DNA of 64,000 bases. Origin: an uncultured bacterium. Lineage in GTDB: Bacteria; Pseudomonadota; Alphaproteobacteria; Sphingomonadales; Sphingomonadaceae. Where the stretch lies: contig CALOGB020000021.1 of assembly GCA_942636505.2 (NCBI GenBank), positions 1-64,000 on the forward strand, in the 5' to 3' direction. Under the pieces are notes generated by a model, which was not told the origin of the DNA, made no database searches, and worked only from the letters and a program-made list of their open reading frames with translations. Of this stretch, positions 32,951-42,293 are shown one piece after another; the stretch's first letter is position 1; the number at the start of each line of letters is the position of its first letter. Position numbers and translations under genes: made by a program.

Positions 32951-34156
32951 TCAGTTCATCAATTCCACCGCCATCGCAGTTGCCTCGCCGCCGCCGATGC
33001 AAAGCGAGGCCAGCCCGCGCTTCTGACCAGTCGTCTCCAGCGCCGACAGCAACGTCGCAAGAATCCGCGCACCGCTAGCCCCGATCGGATGACCGAGCGC
33101 GCACGCGCCGCCGTGGATGTTCACCTTCTCATGCGGCAAGCCCAAATCCCGCATCGCGATCATCGCGACGACGGCGAAGGCTTCGTTGACCTCGAACAGG
33201 TCGATGTCCGACGCCGACCAGCCGGCCTTCTCCATCGCCTTGCGCATCGCGAACACCGGCGCTGTCGTGAACAGCGACGGCGCGTGCGCGTGCGCGGCAT
33301 GCGCCACGACGCGCGCGATCGGCGTGATGCCCAGCCGGTCCGCAACGCTCGCACGCGTCATCACCAAGGCCGCAGCACCGTCGGAGATCGACGAGGCGTT
33401 GGCCGCGGTGATCGTGCCGTCCTTCGAGAAGGCGGGCTTCAGCGTCGGGATCTTGGCGACGTCACCCTTGGCCGGCTGCTCGTCGAGCGAGACCGTGGTC
33501 GTGCCCTTGCGACCCGCAATATCGACGGAGACGATCTCGCGGTCGAAAGCGCCGGACTTCTGCGCGGCTTGCGCCCGGTGCAGCGACTCGATCGCGTAGT
33601 CGTCCATCTGCTTGCGCGTGAACTGGTATTCGTGCGCGGTGTCCTCGGCGAAATTGCCCATCAGCTTGCCGGGTTCGTACGCATCCTCAAGCCCGTCGAG
33701 GTACATGTGGTCGTACATCCGGTCATGGCCGATGCGCGCGCCGCCGCGGTGGCTCTTCGAGAGGTACGGCGCGTTGGTCATGCTCTCCATGCCACCCGCG
33801 ACGAGCAGGTCGACCGAGCCCGCCGCCAGTGCGTCCGCGGCAAGGATAGCCGCCTGCATCCCCGATCCGCACATCTTGTTGACCGTCGTCGCCTCGACAT
33901 GATCGCCAAGCCCGGCGTTGATCGCAGCCTGTCGCGCCGGCGCCTGGCCTAGCCCGGCTGGCAGTACGCAGCCCATGTAGATCCGCTCGATCTCCGCCGC
34001 CGATACACCCGACCGCTCGACCGCACCGCGCACCGCGTCGGCGCCAAGCTGAGTCGCGGTGGCGCCGGCAAGCGCGCCCTGGAACGATCCCATCGGCGTA
34101 CGCGCGTATGACAGGATGACGATGGGATCTCGATCGGCGGCCACTTCACTCTCCAT
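32951..34156 (-). CDS. Acetyl-CoA C-acetyltransferase (thiolase)
   Basis: A 401-residue thiolase with acylation Cys96 in NKMCGSGMQA, His356 in GGACALGHPIGASGAR and the second catalytic Cys386 in SLCIGGGEA, plus the NEAFA motif. It is probably a biosynthetic acetoacetyl-CoA thiolase (PhaA/AtoB-like), although beta-oxidation use cannot be excluded. ATG 34156 (MESEVAADRD) was selected; a longer in-frame version starts in the neighbouring promoter region. It is divergent from the broken small gene at 34233. Confidence 0.92.
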   Translation of the reverse strand: MESEVAADRDPIVILSYARTPMGSFQGALAGATATQLGADAVRGAVERSGVSAAEIERIYMGCVLPAGLGQAPARQAAINAGLGDHVEATTVNKMCGSGMQAAILAADALAAGSVDLLVAGGMESMTNAPYLSKSHRGGARIGHDRMYDHMYLDGLEDAYEPGKLMGNFAEDTAHEYQFTRKQMDDYAIESLHRAQAAQKSGAFDREIVSVDIAGRKGTTTVSLDEQPAKGDVAKIPTLKPAFSKDGTITAANASSISDGAAALVMTRASVADRLGITPIARVVAHAAHAHAPSLFTTAPVFAMRKAMEKAGWSASDIDLFEVNEAFAVVAMIAMRDLGLPHEKVNIHGGACALGHPIGASGARILATLLSALETTGQKRGLASLCIGGGEATAMAVELMN

Positions 34157-34232
34157 ATATTCTTCTGCCCCCGTATCTGGGGTTGATGTGCGGCAATACA
34201 AAGCACTGCGGGATGCGCCTAGACCTCCCGTC

Positions 34233-34484
34233 ATGGAAACACTCATCACGACGCTCAAATGGAGTGCAGCAGGGTCGGGGGTGATCGCCGCCTTCATGGT
34301 GTCGCTCGATTTCGGCCGGCGCGTGACGGGGTGGGGGTTCGTGCTGTTCGTCGGCTCGTCGATCGCGTGGCTGAGCGGTGCGGCCTTGACCGGGGACTAG
34401 GCGCTGGGCACGCAGAACATCGTGTTGTTCGGGATCAACCTCCTCGGCGTGTATCGCTACCTGGTGCGCAAAACGGGTGTCTGA
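34233..34484 (+). pseudogene. Small membrane protein gene interrupted by an in-frame TAG
   Basis: From ATG 34233 the frame encodes a membrane-protein-like sequence (METLITTLKW..., FVLFVGSSIAWLSGAALTGD) and stops at TAG 34398-34400. The same frame continues at once with ALGTQNIVLFGINLLGVYRY and ends at TGA 34482-34484, overlapping the GTG start of the next gene. The downstream part is a convincing second membrane helix. The simplest reading is an 83-codon gene broken by one point mutation; a short 55-residue product could still be made. I do not recognise the family. Confidence 0.6.
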
Positions 34485-35232
34485 GGCTGCGTTCTGGGCG
34501 GTGCTGCTGGGGGTGCTCGGAGCGATCATCGGCAGCTTCGTCGCGGCCCTGGTGACGCGCTGGCCCAACGGGCGATCGGTGATGCAGGGGCGATCGGCGT
34601 GCGATGGCTGCGGGCGGACACTCCGCGCGGTCGAGCTGGTGCCGCTGTTGAGTGCGGTCGTCCTGCGCGGCCGGTGCCGAGGATGCGGCGTCGCGATCAG
34701 CCCGGTGCATTGGCGGATCGAACTGGCGGGGCTTGTGATCGGCTTGGCTGCGGGGCTTGTCGCGCCGGGGGTGGTCGGCATCGTCGGAGCAGCGTTCGGT
34801 TGGCTATTGCTGGCGTTGGCGAGCCTCGACCTCGTCGCATTCTGGCTGCCCGATCGACTGACGATCCTTCTCGCCGTGACCGGGCTCGTCGGCGCCGCGC
34901 TCGGCATCGAGCCGCCGCTTCAGGAACGACTGATTGGCGGCCTCGCCGGGTTCGGAACGCTGTGGCTGGTCGCATTCGGCTATCGACGCATACGCGGCCG
35001 CGACGGGATGGGCGGCGGCGATCCCAAGCTGTTCGGCGCGATCGGACTGTGGCTCGGGTGGCAGATGTTGCCTGCCGTCCTCCTGATCGCGAGCATGATC
35101 GGGCTGGGCGTGGTCCTTGCCGCGCACCTCAAGGGGAGGAGCATGGCAGCGGACACGGCGCTTCCATTCGGCGCGTTGCTGGCGATCGCGGCTTATCCCG
35201 CGTGGCTGTTCATGATAGGCGTGACGCCATGA
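34477..35232 (+). CDS. Prepilin peptidase (type IV leader peptidase/N-methyltransferase)
   Basis: A 251-residue polytopic membrane aspartic protease. The cytoplasmic zinc-binding pairs CDGC and CRGC are near residues 42-70. The active aspartates are in ASLDLVAFWLPD and the GGGDPKLFG motif. It cleaves and methylates type IV pilin or type II secretion pseudopilin precursors. The GTG start overlaps the end of the interrupted small gene upstream, and its stop overlaps the next gene (ATGA). No pilus or secretion structural genes are adjacent. Confidence 0.92.
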   Translation: MSEAAFWAVLLGVLGAIIGSFVAALVTRWPNGRSVMQGRSACDGCGRTLRAVELVPLLSAVVLRGRCRGCGVAISPVHWRIELAGLVIGLAAGLVAPGVVGIVGAAFGWLLLALASLDLVAFWLPDRLTILLAVTGLVGAALGIEPPLQERLIGGLAGFGTLWLVAFGYRRIRGRDGMGGGDPKLFGAIGLWLGWQMLPAVLLIASMIGLGVVLAAHLKGRSMAADTALPFGALLAIAAYPAWLFMIGVTP

Positions 35233-35663
35233 TATCGCTCGCTCTTATGCTCGCGCTGCAAGCCGCGACGCCTGCGCCAGCTGCCAATTCAGGTCCGGGT
35301 CCCCTCGGCGCGATCGGCCAGCAGAAGCTCCCCGCCAAGGGGTGCGCCGCGTATCTCTGGAGCATGGACGCCGGCCGGCAGCTCGTCGCGATGGCCACCG
35401 CCGACCCCGCGCAGATCCGTCTCGCGATCGACGGCAAGACCACCGACTATGCGATGACGACCCAGTCGCCCGCGATCGGCTTCGGCTTCGGCGGCGTCAC
35501 GCAATATCGCGGCGGCGACGTGACCGCGACGCTCGACATGGCGGTCGCGGTGCGCGCCGACATCTCGGCGGGCGCGACCGTGACGTCCGCGACGCTACGG
35601 ATCGACCGCCCCGGACGGGATACTGTCGTCATGCCGGTCGGTGGCCTAATCGGCTGTGTCTGA
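35229..35663 (+). CDS. Exported hypothetical protein
   Basis: A 144-residue protein starting MISLALMLALQAATPAPAAN, a plausible signal peptide, followed by a beta-rich region (LVAMATADPAQIRLAIDGK..., GGVTQYRGGDVTATLDMAVA). I recognise no family. The ATG overlaps the prepilin peptidase stop, so the two are translated together, which may hint at a role in the same envelope process but proves nothing. Confidence 0.7.
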   Translation: MISLALMLALQAATPAPAANSGPGPLGAIGQQKLPAKGCAAYLWSMDAGRQLVAMATADPAQIRLAIDGKTTDYAMTTQSPAIGFGFGGVTQYRGGDVTATLDMAVAVRADISAGATVTSATLRIDRPGRDTVVMPVGGLIGCV

Positions 35664-35757
35664 GGTTAATTTTTGTGAAACCAAGCCGTCCTATGTGCGT
35701 TACGTGGACGAAGATGGGGGTGAATCGAGCACGATCGCTGCCTGTAAAGGGGATCGT

Positions 35758-37956
35758 GTGACAGCTTCTAACAGCCGGCATTATTGGCTCGCTCTGGCGT
35801 TGGTAGCGTCGACAACGGGATTCGCGGGCGTCGGTTCCGCGCAGTTGGTGAAGCCGGGCACCGCCCCGGCCAAGGGCCCTGACGCGCCTAAGCCGAGCGA
35901 CCAGCCGCAGTCGAACGATCCGCGTTCCGACGCGCCGATCGTGCCGGACGCCGAGTTCGACAGCGCCTTGCCGCCGTTGAGCGGTGACCTCAATGCGCCA
36001 TTGGAAGCGATGGCGCCGCTGCCTGCTCCATCTACTCAGACACCTGCGACGCCAGCCACGGCAACGGCCCCCGCGACCACGCTGGCGGGCGACGTCCTGC
36101 CGCCGACCGGCCCGAGCGATCCGCAACTCGCGCAGCCGCTGACCCCGCTGTCGAGCTTCGACACGACCCCGCTCCAGACCGCGGCGGACACCAAGGACAA
36201 GGACGCGCCCGAGATCCGCTACGAGACCGCGACCAAGGGTCTAGACAAGGCGGGCGACGGGCTCGAAGGCGAATACAAGGCGCTGTCCGCGCTCGCCGAG
36301 GGCAAGGGCAAGGCGGCGAACGCCACGCAGGTCGCAGCACGTGCGCGGGAGGACGAGGCGCTGGCGGTGCGGTTGCTGAAGTCGCTCGGCTATTACGATG
36401 CGACCGCGATCTCGACGATCGAGACGATCCCCGACGCCGACAAGACCAAGCCCGCGCGGCTGAAGGCGACCGTCAGCGCGCAACCCGGCCGGCTCTATTC
36501 GCTGTCGTCGATCACCGTGAAGGCGGACGCGACGACCCCGCCCGATCTGGTTAGCACGCAATTGCCGCTGAAGGTCGGCGACCCGATCGAGGCCGCACGC
36601 ATTCAGGGCGCGGAAGCGAACGTCAGCCTGACGTTGCCGCAGCAGGGCTATCCGTTCGTCAAGGTCGGCGAGCGCGACATCCTGCTCGACGACCAGACCC
36701 CGACCGGCGCGTACACGCTGCCCGTCGATACCGGCCCCCGCTCGTCGTTCGGGCAGCTTCGCACCGAAGGCGATCCGGTCTTCAACCTCGAGCATCTCAA
36801 CCTGTTCCCGCGGTTCAAGTCGGGCGAACTCTATGACAACCGGATGACCGATGACCTGCGCGATGCGCTGGTCGCGACGTCGCTGTTCTCTACGGTGTCG
36901 GTCGAGCCGGTCCGCACCGGCACGATCAATCCCGACGGCACCGAGCAGGTCGACCTGCTGGTCCGCCAGAGCGAGGGCAAGCCGCGGTCGCTCGGCGGCA
37001 ATGTCGGGTTCTCGACCGGGCAGGGCTTCCGCGCCGAAGGCACGTGGCAGCACCGCAACCTGTTCCCCTACGAGGGCGCGTTGATCGGATCGGTAATCGC
37101 GGGTACGCAGGAGCAGGGCCTGTCGGGCACGTTCCGTCGCGCGAACGCTGGTCGCCGCGACCGCACGTTCAGCCTGACTGCGGGCGCGAACCATTCGAAT
37201 TACGACGCCTACGACGCGTTCACGACCAGCGTCGGCGTCCGCTGGAGCTACGATTCGACGCCGATCTGGCAGAAGCCGCTGACCTATTATTACGGTGGCG
37301 AACTCGTCGGCACGAACGAGAGCGTCTATGATTTCGGTCGCGGCGAGAACGTCCGCCGCACCTACGGCATCGTCGCGTTGCCCGGCCAGGTGAAGTTCGA
37401 TCGTTCGGACAGCCTGCTCAACCCGACCAAGGGGTATCGCCTGACGCTGAACCTCAGCCCCGAGACGTCGGTCCAGGGGTCGGTCAAGCCGTACATCCGG
37501 ACGATGATCGAGGGGACGTTCTACTATCCCGTCTCCAGCAGCATCGTCATCGCCGGGCGCGCCAAGGCGGGCTCGATCCAGGGTGTCTCGCGCGACGACC
37601 TCGCGCCATCGCGTCGCTATTACGGCGGCGGCGGCGGGTCGGTGCGCGGTTACGGATATCAGCGGCTCGGGCCGTTCGATCCCAACGGCGATCCGGTCGG
37701 CGGGCGCTCGCTCAACGAATTCGCGCTCGAGGCCCGCTACCGGTTCGGCGATTTCGGCATCGTGCCGTTCATCGACGCTGGTAACAGCTATGAAAGCAGC
37801 ACGCCGAACCTGTCGTCCCTGCGCTACGGCGCGGGCATCGGCGGGCGCTTCTATACCAGCTTCGGCCCGATGCGTTTCGATGTCGCGACGCCGCTGAACG
37901 CACGCGAGGGCGACGGCAAGATCGCCCTCTACATATCGATCGGGCAGGCATTCTGA
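35758..37956 (+). CDS. tamA: Translocation and assembly module TamA (BamA/Omp85 family)
   Basis: A 732-residue outer-membrane protein. GTG 35758 is preceded by AAAGGGG and starts a signal peptide (LALALVASTTGFAGVGSAQ). A long Pro/Ala/Thr-rich linker (about 30-140) precedes POTRA domains (about 170-370) and the Omp85 barrel, with repeated aromatic-ended strands and a C-terminal ...YISIGQAF Phe. With TamB it helps insert a subset of outer-membrane proteins and supports envelope lipid homeostasis. The TGATG junction couples it to tamB. Confidence 0.92.
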   Translation: MTASNSRHYWLALALVASTTGFAGVGSAQLVKPGTAPAKGPDAPKPSDQPQSNDPRSDAPIVPDAEFDSALPPLSGDLNAPLEAMAPLPAPSTQTPATPATATAPATTLAGDVLPPTGPSDPQLAQPLTPLSSFDTTPLQTAADTKDKDAPEIRYETATKGLDKAGDGLEGEYKALSALAEGKGKAANATQVAARAREDEALAVRLLKSLGYYDATAISTIETIPDADKTKPARLKATVSAQPGRLYSLSSITVKADATTPPDLVSTQLPLKVGDPIEAARIQGAEANVSLTLPQQGYPFVKVGERDILLDDQTPTGAYTLPVDTGPRSSFGQLRTEGDPVFNLEHLNLFPRFKSGELYDNRMTDDLRDALVATSLFSTVSVEPVRTGTINPDGTEQVDLLVRQSEGKPRSLGGNVGFSTGQGFRAEGTWQHRNLFPYEGALIGSVIAGTQEQGLSGTFRRANAGRRDRTFSLTAGANHSNYDAYDAFTTSVGVRWSYDSTPIWQKPLTYYYGGELVGTNESVYDFGRGENVRRTYGIVALPGQVKFDRSDSLLNPTKGYRLTLNLSPETSVQGSVKPYIRTMIEGTFYYPVSSSIVIAGRAKAGSIQGVSRDDLAPSRRYYGGGGGSVRGYGYQRLGPFDPNGDPVGGRSLNEFALEARYRFGDFGIVPFIDAGNSYESSTPNLSSLRYGAGIGGRFYTSFGPMRFDVATPLNAREGDGKIALYISIGQAF

Positions 37957-40900
37957 TGGCCGAAAACGGCACTCCACCTGTTGAACAGGGCCCTGCTGAG
38001 CGGGACCAGTTCGAGCAGACCGAAACGGTGATCGTCGAACGTCGCCCGCTATGGCAGCGCATCCTGAAATGGCTCGCGATCCTGGTCGTTAGCCTGGTCG
38101 CGCTCGTCCTGATCGTGCTGTTCGGGATCAACACCGATCCGGGCCGGCGCCTCGTCGCAGACCAGATCGGCGGCTACACCACTGCGTCCGGGCTGAACAT
38201 CAAGGTCGGCCGGATCGACGGCTCGATCTACGGCGCGATGACGCTCAGCGACGTACGCGTGTCCGATCCCAAGGGCGTCTTCCTGACCAGCCCGAAGCTC
38301 GCCGTCGACTGGCGTCCGTTCGCGTTCGCCAAGAACCATGTCGACGTGCGCTCGCTGACCACGCCGCTGGTCACGTTGCAGCGTCGGCCGGTGCTGAACG
38401 CGACGCCGACCGACCCCAACGCGCCGCTGCTGCCCGATCTCGACATCGACGTGAACCGTCTGGTGATCGATCGCTTCCTGATCGCCAAGCCGGTCACCGG
38501 CCAGACGCATATCGTCAAGATCGACGGTGCGGTCCACATCGCCGACAAGCGCGCGCAGCTGACCACCAACGCGACCGCGCTGACCGGCCCCGGCATCGCT
38601 GGTGGCGATCGCCTCGTACTCAAGCTCGACGCGGTGCCCGAGCAGAACAAGCTCGACGTCAACGTCAAGCTGACCGCGCCGGTCGGCGGTGTCGTCTCGA
38701 CGATGGGGTCGTTCAAGGCACCGTTGACCGCGACCGTCGATGGTCGCGGCAGTTGGGCCTCGTGGCAGGGGCGCGCCGTCGCGACGCTCGGCGGCGGGCA
38801 ACTCGCCAACCTCGGGCTGACCGCCAAGAACGGTCATATCGAAGTGCGCGGTTCGACGCGTCCCGGCCTGTATCTCGAAGGTCCGGTCGAGCGCCTGACG
38901 TCGCCGCAGCTCGACGTGGCGATCGATACCACGCTCAACGACCGCAAGGCCGACACGCGGATGACACTGAAGTCGGACGCGCTCGCGGTCGACGCCGGTG
39001 GCCTTATCGATCTCGCGAACAGCCGTTTCGGCAATTTCGCGGTCAACGCGAAGCTGCTGACGCCAGGTGCGATCCTTCCGAACCTGCGCGGTCGTGATGT
39101 CACGGCACGCGTCGTCCTCGACGGCGCGTTCGCGACGCCGACGGTCGACTACAAGGTGCGCGCGGCAACGATCGCGTTCGGCGACATGGGCGTCGAGAAC
39201 CTCTACGCCGAGGGTCTCGCACGCGTTAACTCCGACCGTATCCTCGTACCGATCAAGGCGCGCGCACGTCGCGTGACGGGGCTCAATGCCGCGGTCGGCG
39301 GGCTCGCGACCAACGTCGCGATCGACGGCGACTTCGCGATCTCCGGCGTAAACGTCCTCTCCGACAACCTAAAGATCCGTTCGGACAAGATCGATGCGAC
39401 CGCAGTGGTCGTCGCGAACATGGCGACCGGGCGCTACACCGGCGCGCTGAAGGGGCGGATCAACAACTACCGCGTCGACGGGATCGGCATCGTCAACCTG
39501 ACGACCGACGCCAAGCTGGTGCCGGGACCAAAGGGCGGATTCGGGATCACCGGCCGCGTCGTCGCGCAGACCTCGCAGATCTTTAACGAAGGCGCGCGCA
39601 GCTTCCTCGGCGGCAACGCGATCGTCCGCTCGGACATCGGCTACAGCCCCGAAGGCATCGTCACCTTCCGCAATCTTCGGATGAACGCGCCACAGTTCCG
39701 CGTGACGAGCGGCGAAGGCCGGTTCGATCCGGCCACCGGCGCGGTGCTGGTGAATGCCGACGCCTATTCGACCGCCTACGGCCCCTTGTCCGCCCGCGTC
39801 ACGGGCAGCGCGACGGCTCCCGTCGTCGTCCTGCGCGCACCGCGTCCGGGCGTCGGCGTCGGGCTCGTCAATCTCAACGCGCGGATCGTCGGCCGCGGCG
39901 GCGCCTATGCCGTCACCGCGAGCGGCGGTACCAATTACGGGCCGTTCACCGCCGACGTGCTGGTGAAGCCGGGCGCGCAACTCGCGGTCGACGTGCGCCG
40001 CGTGGTGTTCGCCGGGATCGTCGGCAGCGGCCGCATCGTCCAGACCGCGGCTGGCCCGTTCGCGGGCGCGCTTCAGTTCGCCGGGCAAGGCCTGTCGAGC
40101 AACGTCCGTCTCGCCAACCAGGGCGGGTACCAACGCGCCGATATCGCGGCGCGTGCCAACGGCGCGAAGATCCCAGGCATGGTCGACTTCACAATCGGCC
40201 GCGCGATAGTCAGCGCCACCGCGGTGCTGACTCCAACGCCGCAGATCGTCGCCGACGCGCAGATCGCCGACATGCGCTACGGTGCGATCGTCCTCTCGGC
40301 GGCACGCGCGAAGATCAATTACGTCGGCGGCAACGGCACTGCGCAGGCGCTGCTGACCGGCTCGAACGGCGTACCGTTCCGTCTCGCCGTCAACGCCAAG
40401 CTCAGCCCCAACAATTACCTCGTCGCAGCGCAGGGCCAGGCGAACGGCATCGACTTCCGCACCGTCAACCCGGCACGCATTCAGGCGGTGAAGGGCGTGT
40501 ATCGCCTGTCGCCGACCCGGATCGACTTCGGTGGCGCAGGCGGCGGCTCGGCGCGCTTGGCGGGCAGCTACGGTCGCGGCACGAACGCGCAGGTCCGGCT
40601 CGATCGCCTCGACCTGTCGACGCTGTCCGCACTGGTCCCGAACCTCGGCATCGGCGGCAAGGCGACCGGCAGCCTCGACTTCTTGCAGGCGAACTCGGCC
40701 GCCCTGCCGACCGCCGACGCACGCCTGACCGTCACCAACTTCACCCGCTCGGGTCTCGCGGCCGTCTCCGAACCCGTCGACATCGTGTTCGCCGGGACGC
40801 TCGGCGGCGAGGGCGCGACCGGTCGAGCGCTGGTCCGTCGCGGGACGTCGGTGATCGGCCGCATGGTCGCCAACCTCCGGCCGCTTCCGGCGGGCAACGG

Positions 40901-42224
40901 TTCGTGGAGCACGCGCCTGATGGCCGCGCCGCTGTCGGGCGGGATCCGCTATAACGGCCCATCGGCAGTGCTGTTCAGCTTTGCCGCGATCCCTAACCAG
41001 CAGCTGTCGGGCCCGATCGCGGTCGCCGCCGACTTCTCCGGGCGCCTGTCCGCACCGCAGCTCAACGGCGTCGTCCGTGCCGATAACCTGACCTACGACA
41101 ACGAGACCTATGGCACGCGTCTGTCGCAGATGCGGATCGCCGGGCGGTTCTCGAACACCGACCTGCAACTGACGCAGCTGACTGCGAAGGCCGGCGACGG
41201 CACCGTGCAGGCGCAAGGCTCGATCGGGTTTGCGGCGGACAGTGGCTTCCCAATCGATCTGCGCGCGACGCTGAACAATGCGCAGCTTGCCAAGAGCGAC
41301 GCGATCAGCGCGACCACGACGGGCACGGTCCACCTCACCAACGGACGCGATGGTGGCCTGATCCAGGGCGATCTCCAGATCCCCGAGGCGCGCTACCAGA
41401 TCATCCGCCAGGGCCAGGCCGAGGTTCCCGAGCTGACCGGCGTCCGCCGCAAAAACGACATTCGCACGCCCGTTTCGACCGATCGCGCGGACGTGCCTGC
41501 GATCGGCAAGTTCAAGCTCGACCTCCGCGTCCGTGCGCCGAACCAGCTGTTCGTCTCGGGCATGGGCCTCGAATCCGAATGGGAGATGGATATGCACATA
41601 GGCGGCACGTCCGCCGCGCCGATCGTGACGGGCGGGCTCGACATCGTTCGCGGCACCTATTCGTTCTCGGGCAAGCGGTTCGAGGTCAACAAGGGGCAGA
41701 TCCGCTTCCGTGGCGGCGCGCTGACCGACCCGGACATCAACATCCAGGCGACCACGACCACCAGCGACATCACCGTCGTCATCAACGTCACCGGGACCGG
41801 CCAGAAGCCGCAGATCGCGTTCACGTCGACGCCGGTCCTGCCGCAGGACGAGGTGCTCAGCCGTCTGTTGTTCGGATCGAGCCCGGCCAATCTGTCCGCG
41901 ACCGAGGCGATCCAGCTGGCCTCCGCGCTGAACTCGCTGCGTGGGTCGGGCGGGGGCGGTCTGAACCCGCTCGGCAAGCTCCGCTCGGCGACCGGGTTCG
42001 ACCGGTTGCGCGTGCTCGGTGCCGACGAGGCGACCGGGCGTGGCACCAGTCTCGCGGCGGGTAAGTACATCACGAAGAACATTTATGTTGAAATCGTGAC
42101 CGACGCGAAGGGCTTCACCTCGACGCAACTCGAGATCGCGCTGACCAAGGCACTCAGCCTGTTGTCGGCAGCGGGATCGAGCGGCGGGCAGAGCGCGAGC
42201 GTCAAATATACGAAGGACTATTGA
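37956..42224 (+). CDS. tamB: Translocation and assembly module TamB
   Basis: A 1422-residue AsmA-like bridge protein. A single N-terminal membrane helix (about residues 30-55, ILVVSLVALVLIVLFG) is followed by more than 1000 residues of repeating beta strands that build a hydrophobic groove across the periplasm. The C-terminal DUF490/TamB domain includes GMGLESEWEMDMHIGGT, VRGTYSFSGKRFEVNKGQIR and PVLPQDEVLSRLLFG. It partners TamA, whose stop overlaps its ATG, and is implicated in protein and phospholipid transfer to the outer membrane. Confidence 0.94.
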   Translation: MAENGTPPVEQGPAERDQFEQTETVIVERRPLWQRILKWLAILVVSLVALVLIVLFGINTDPGRRLVADQIGGYTTASGLNIKVGRIDGSIYGAMTLSDVRVSDPKGVFLTSPKLAVDWRPFAFAKNHVDVRSLTTPLVTLQRRPVLNATPTDPNAPLLPDLDIDVNRLVIDRFLIAKPVTGQTHIVKIDGAVHIADKRAQLTTNATALTGPGIAGGDRLVLKLDAVPEQNKLDVNVKLTAPVGGVVSTMGSFKAPLTATVDGRGSWASWQGRAVATLGGGQLANLGLTAKNGHIEVRGSTRPGLYLEGPVERLTSPQLDVAIDTTLNDRKADTRMTLKSDALAVDAGGLIDLANSRFGNFAVNAKLLTPGAILPNLRGRDVTARVVLDGAFATPTVDYKVRAATIAFGDMGVENLYAEGLARVNSDRILVPIKARARRVTGLNAAVGGLATNVAIDGDFAISGVNVLSDNLKIRSDKIDATAVVVANMATGRYTGALKGRINNYRVDGIGIVNLTTDAKLVPGPKGGFGITGRVVAQTSQIFNEGARSFLGGNAIVRSDIGYSPEGIVTFRNLRMNAPQFRVTSGEGRFDPATGAVLVNADAYSTAYGPLSARVTGSATAPVVVLRAPRPGVGVGLVNLNARIVGRGGAYAVTASGGTNYGPFTADVLVKPGAQLAVDVRRVVFAGIVGSGRIVQTAAGPFAGALQFAGQGLSSNVRLANQGGYQRADIAARANGAKIPGMVDFTIGRAIVSATAVLTPTPQIVADAQIADMRYGAIVLSAARAKINYVGGNGTAQALLTGSNGVPFRLAVNAKLSPNNYLVAAQGQANGIDFRTVNPARIQAVKGVYRLSPTRIDFGGAGGGSARLAGSYGRGTNAQVRLDRLDLSTLSALVPNLGIGGKATGSLDFLQANSAALPTADARLTVTNFTRSGLAAVSEPVDIVFAGTLGGEGATGRALVRRGTSVIGRMVANLRPLPAGNGSWSTRLMAAPLSGGIRYNGPSAVLFSFAAIPNQQLSGPIAVAADFSGRLSAPQLNGVVRADNLTYDNETYGTRLSQMRIAGRFSNTDLQLTQLTAKAGDGTVQAQGSIGFAADSGFPIDLRATLNNAQLAKSDAISATTTGTVHLTNGRDGGLIQGDLQIPEARYQIIRQGQAEVPELTGVRRKNDIRTPVSTDRADVPAIGKFKLDLRVRAPNQLFVSGMGLESEWEMDMHIGGTSAAPIVTGGLDIVRGTYSFSGKRFEVNKGQIRFRGGALTDPDINIQATTTTSDITVVINVTGTGQKPQIAFTSTPVLPQDEVLSRLLFGSSPANLSATEAIQLASALNSLRGSGGGGLNPLGKLRSATGFDRLRVLGADEATGRGTSLAAGKYITKNIYVEIVTDAKGFTSTQLEIALTKALSLLSAAGSSGGQSASVKYTKDY

Positions 42225-42293
42225 GTAAAGATCACAACAGGATAGGTTCGGTTATGAAACCTACGGCGTAACGCCGGGGCATGAGGATGCAGC

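Noticed and set aside
39369-42128. A 919-residue open frame on the minus strand opposite tamB
   Set aside because: High-GC shadow frame: Arg/Asp/Ala-rich, no motifs, fully antisense to a well-supported gene. The same applies to the long minus frame at 36241-37977 and the plus frame at 16964-18394.
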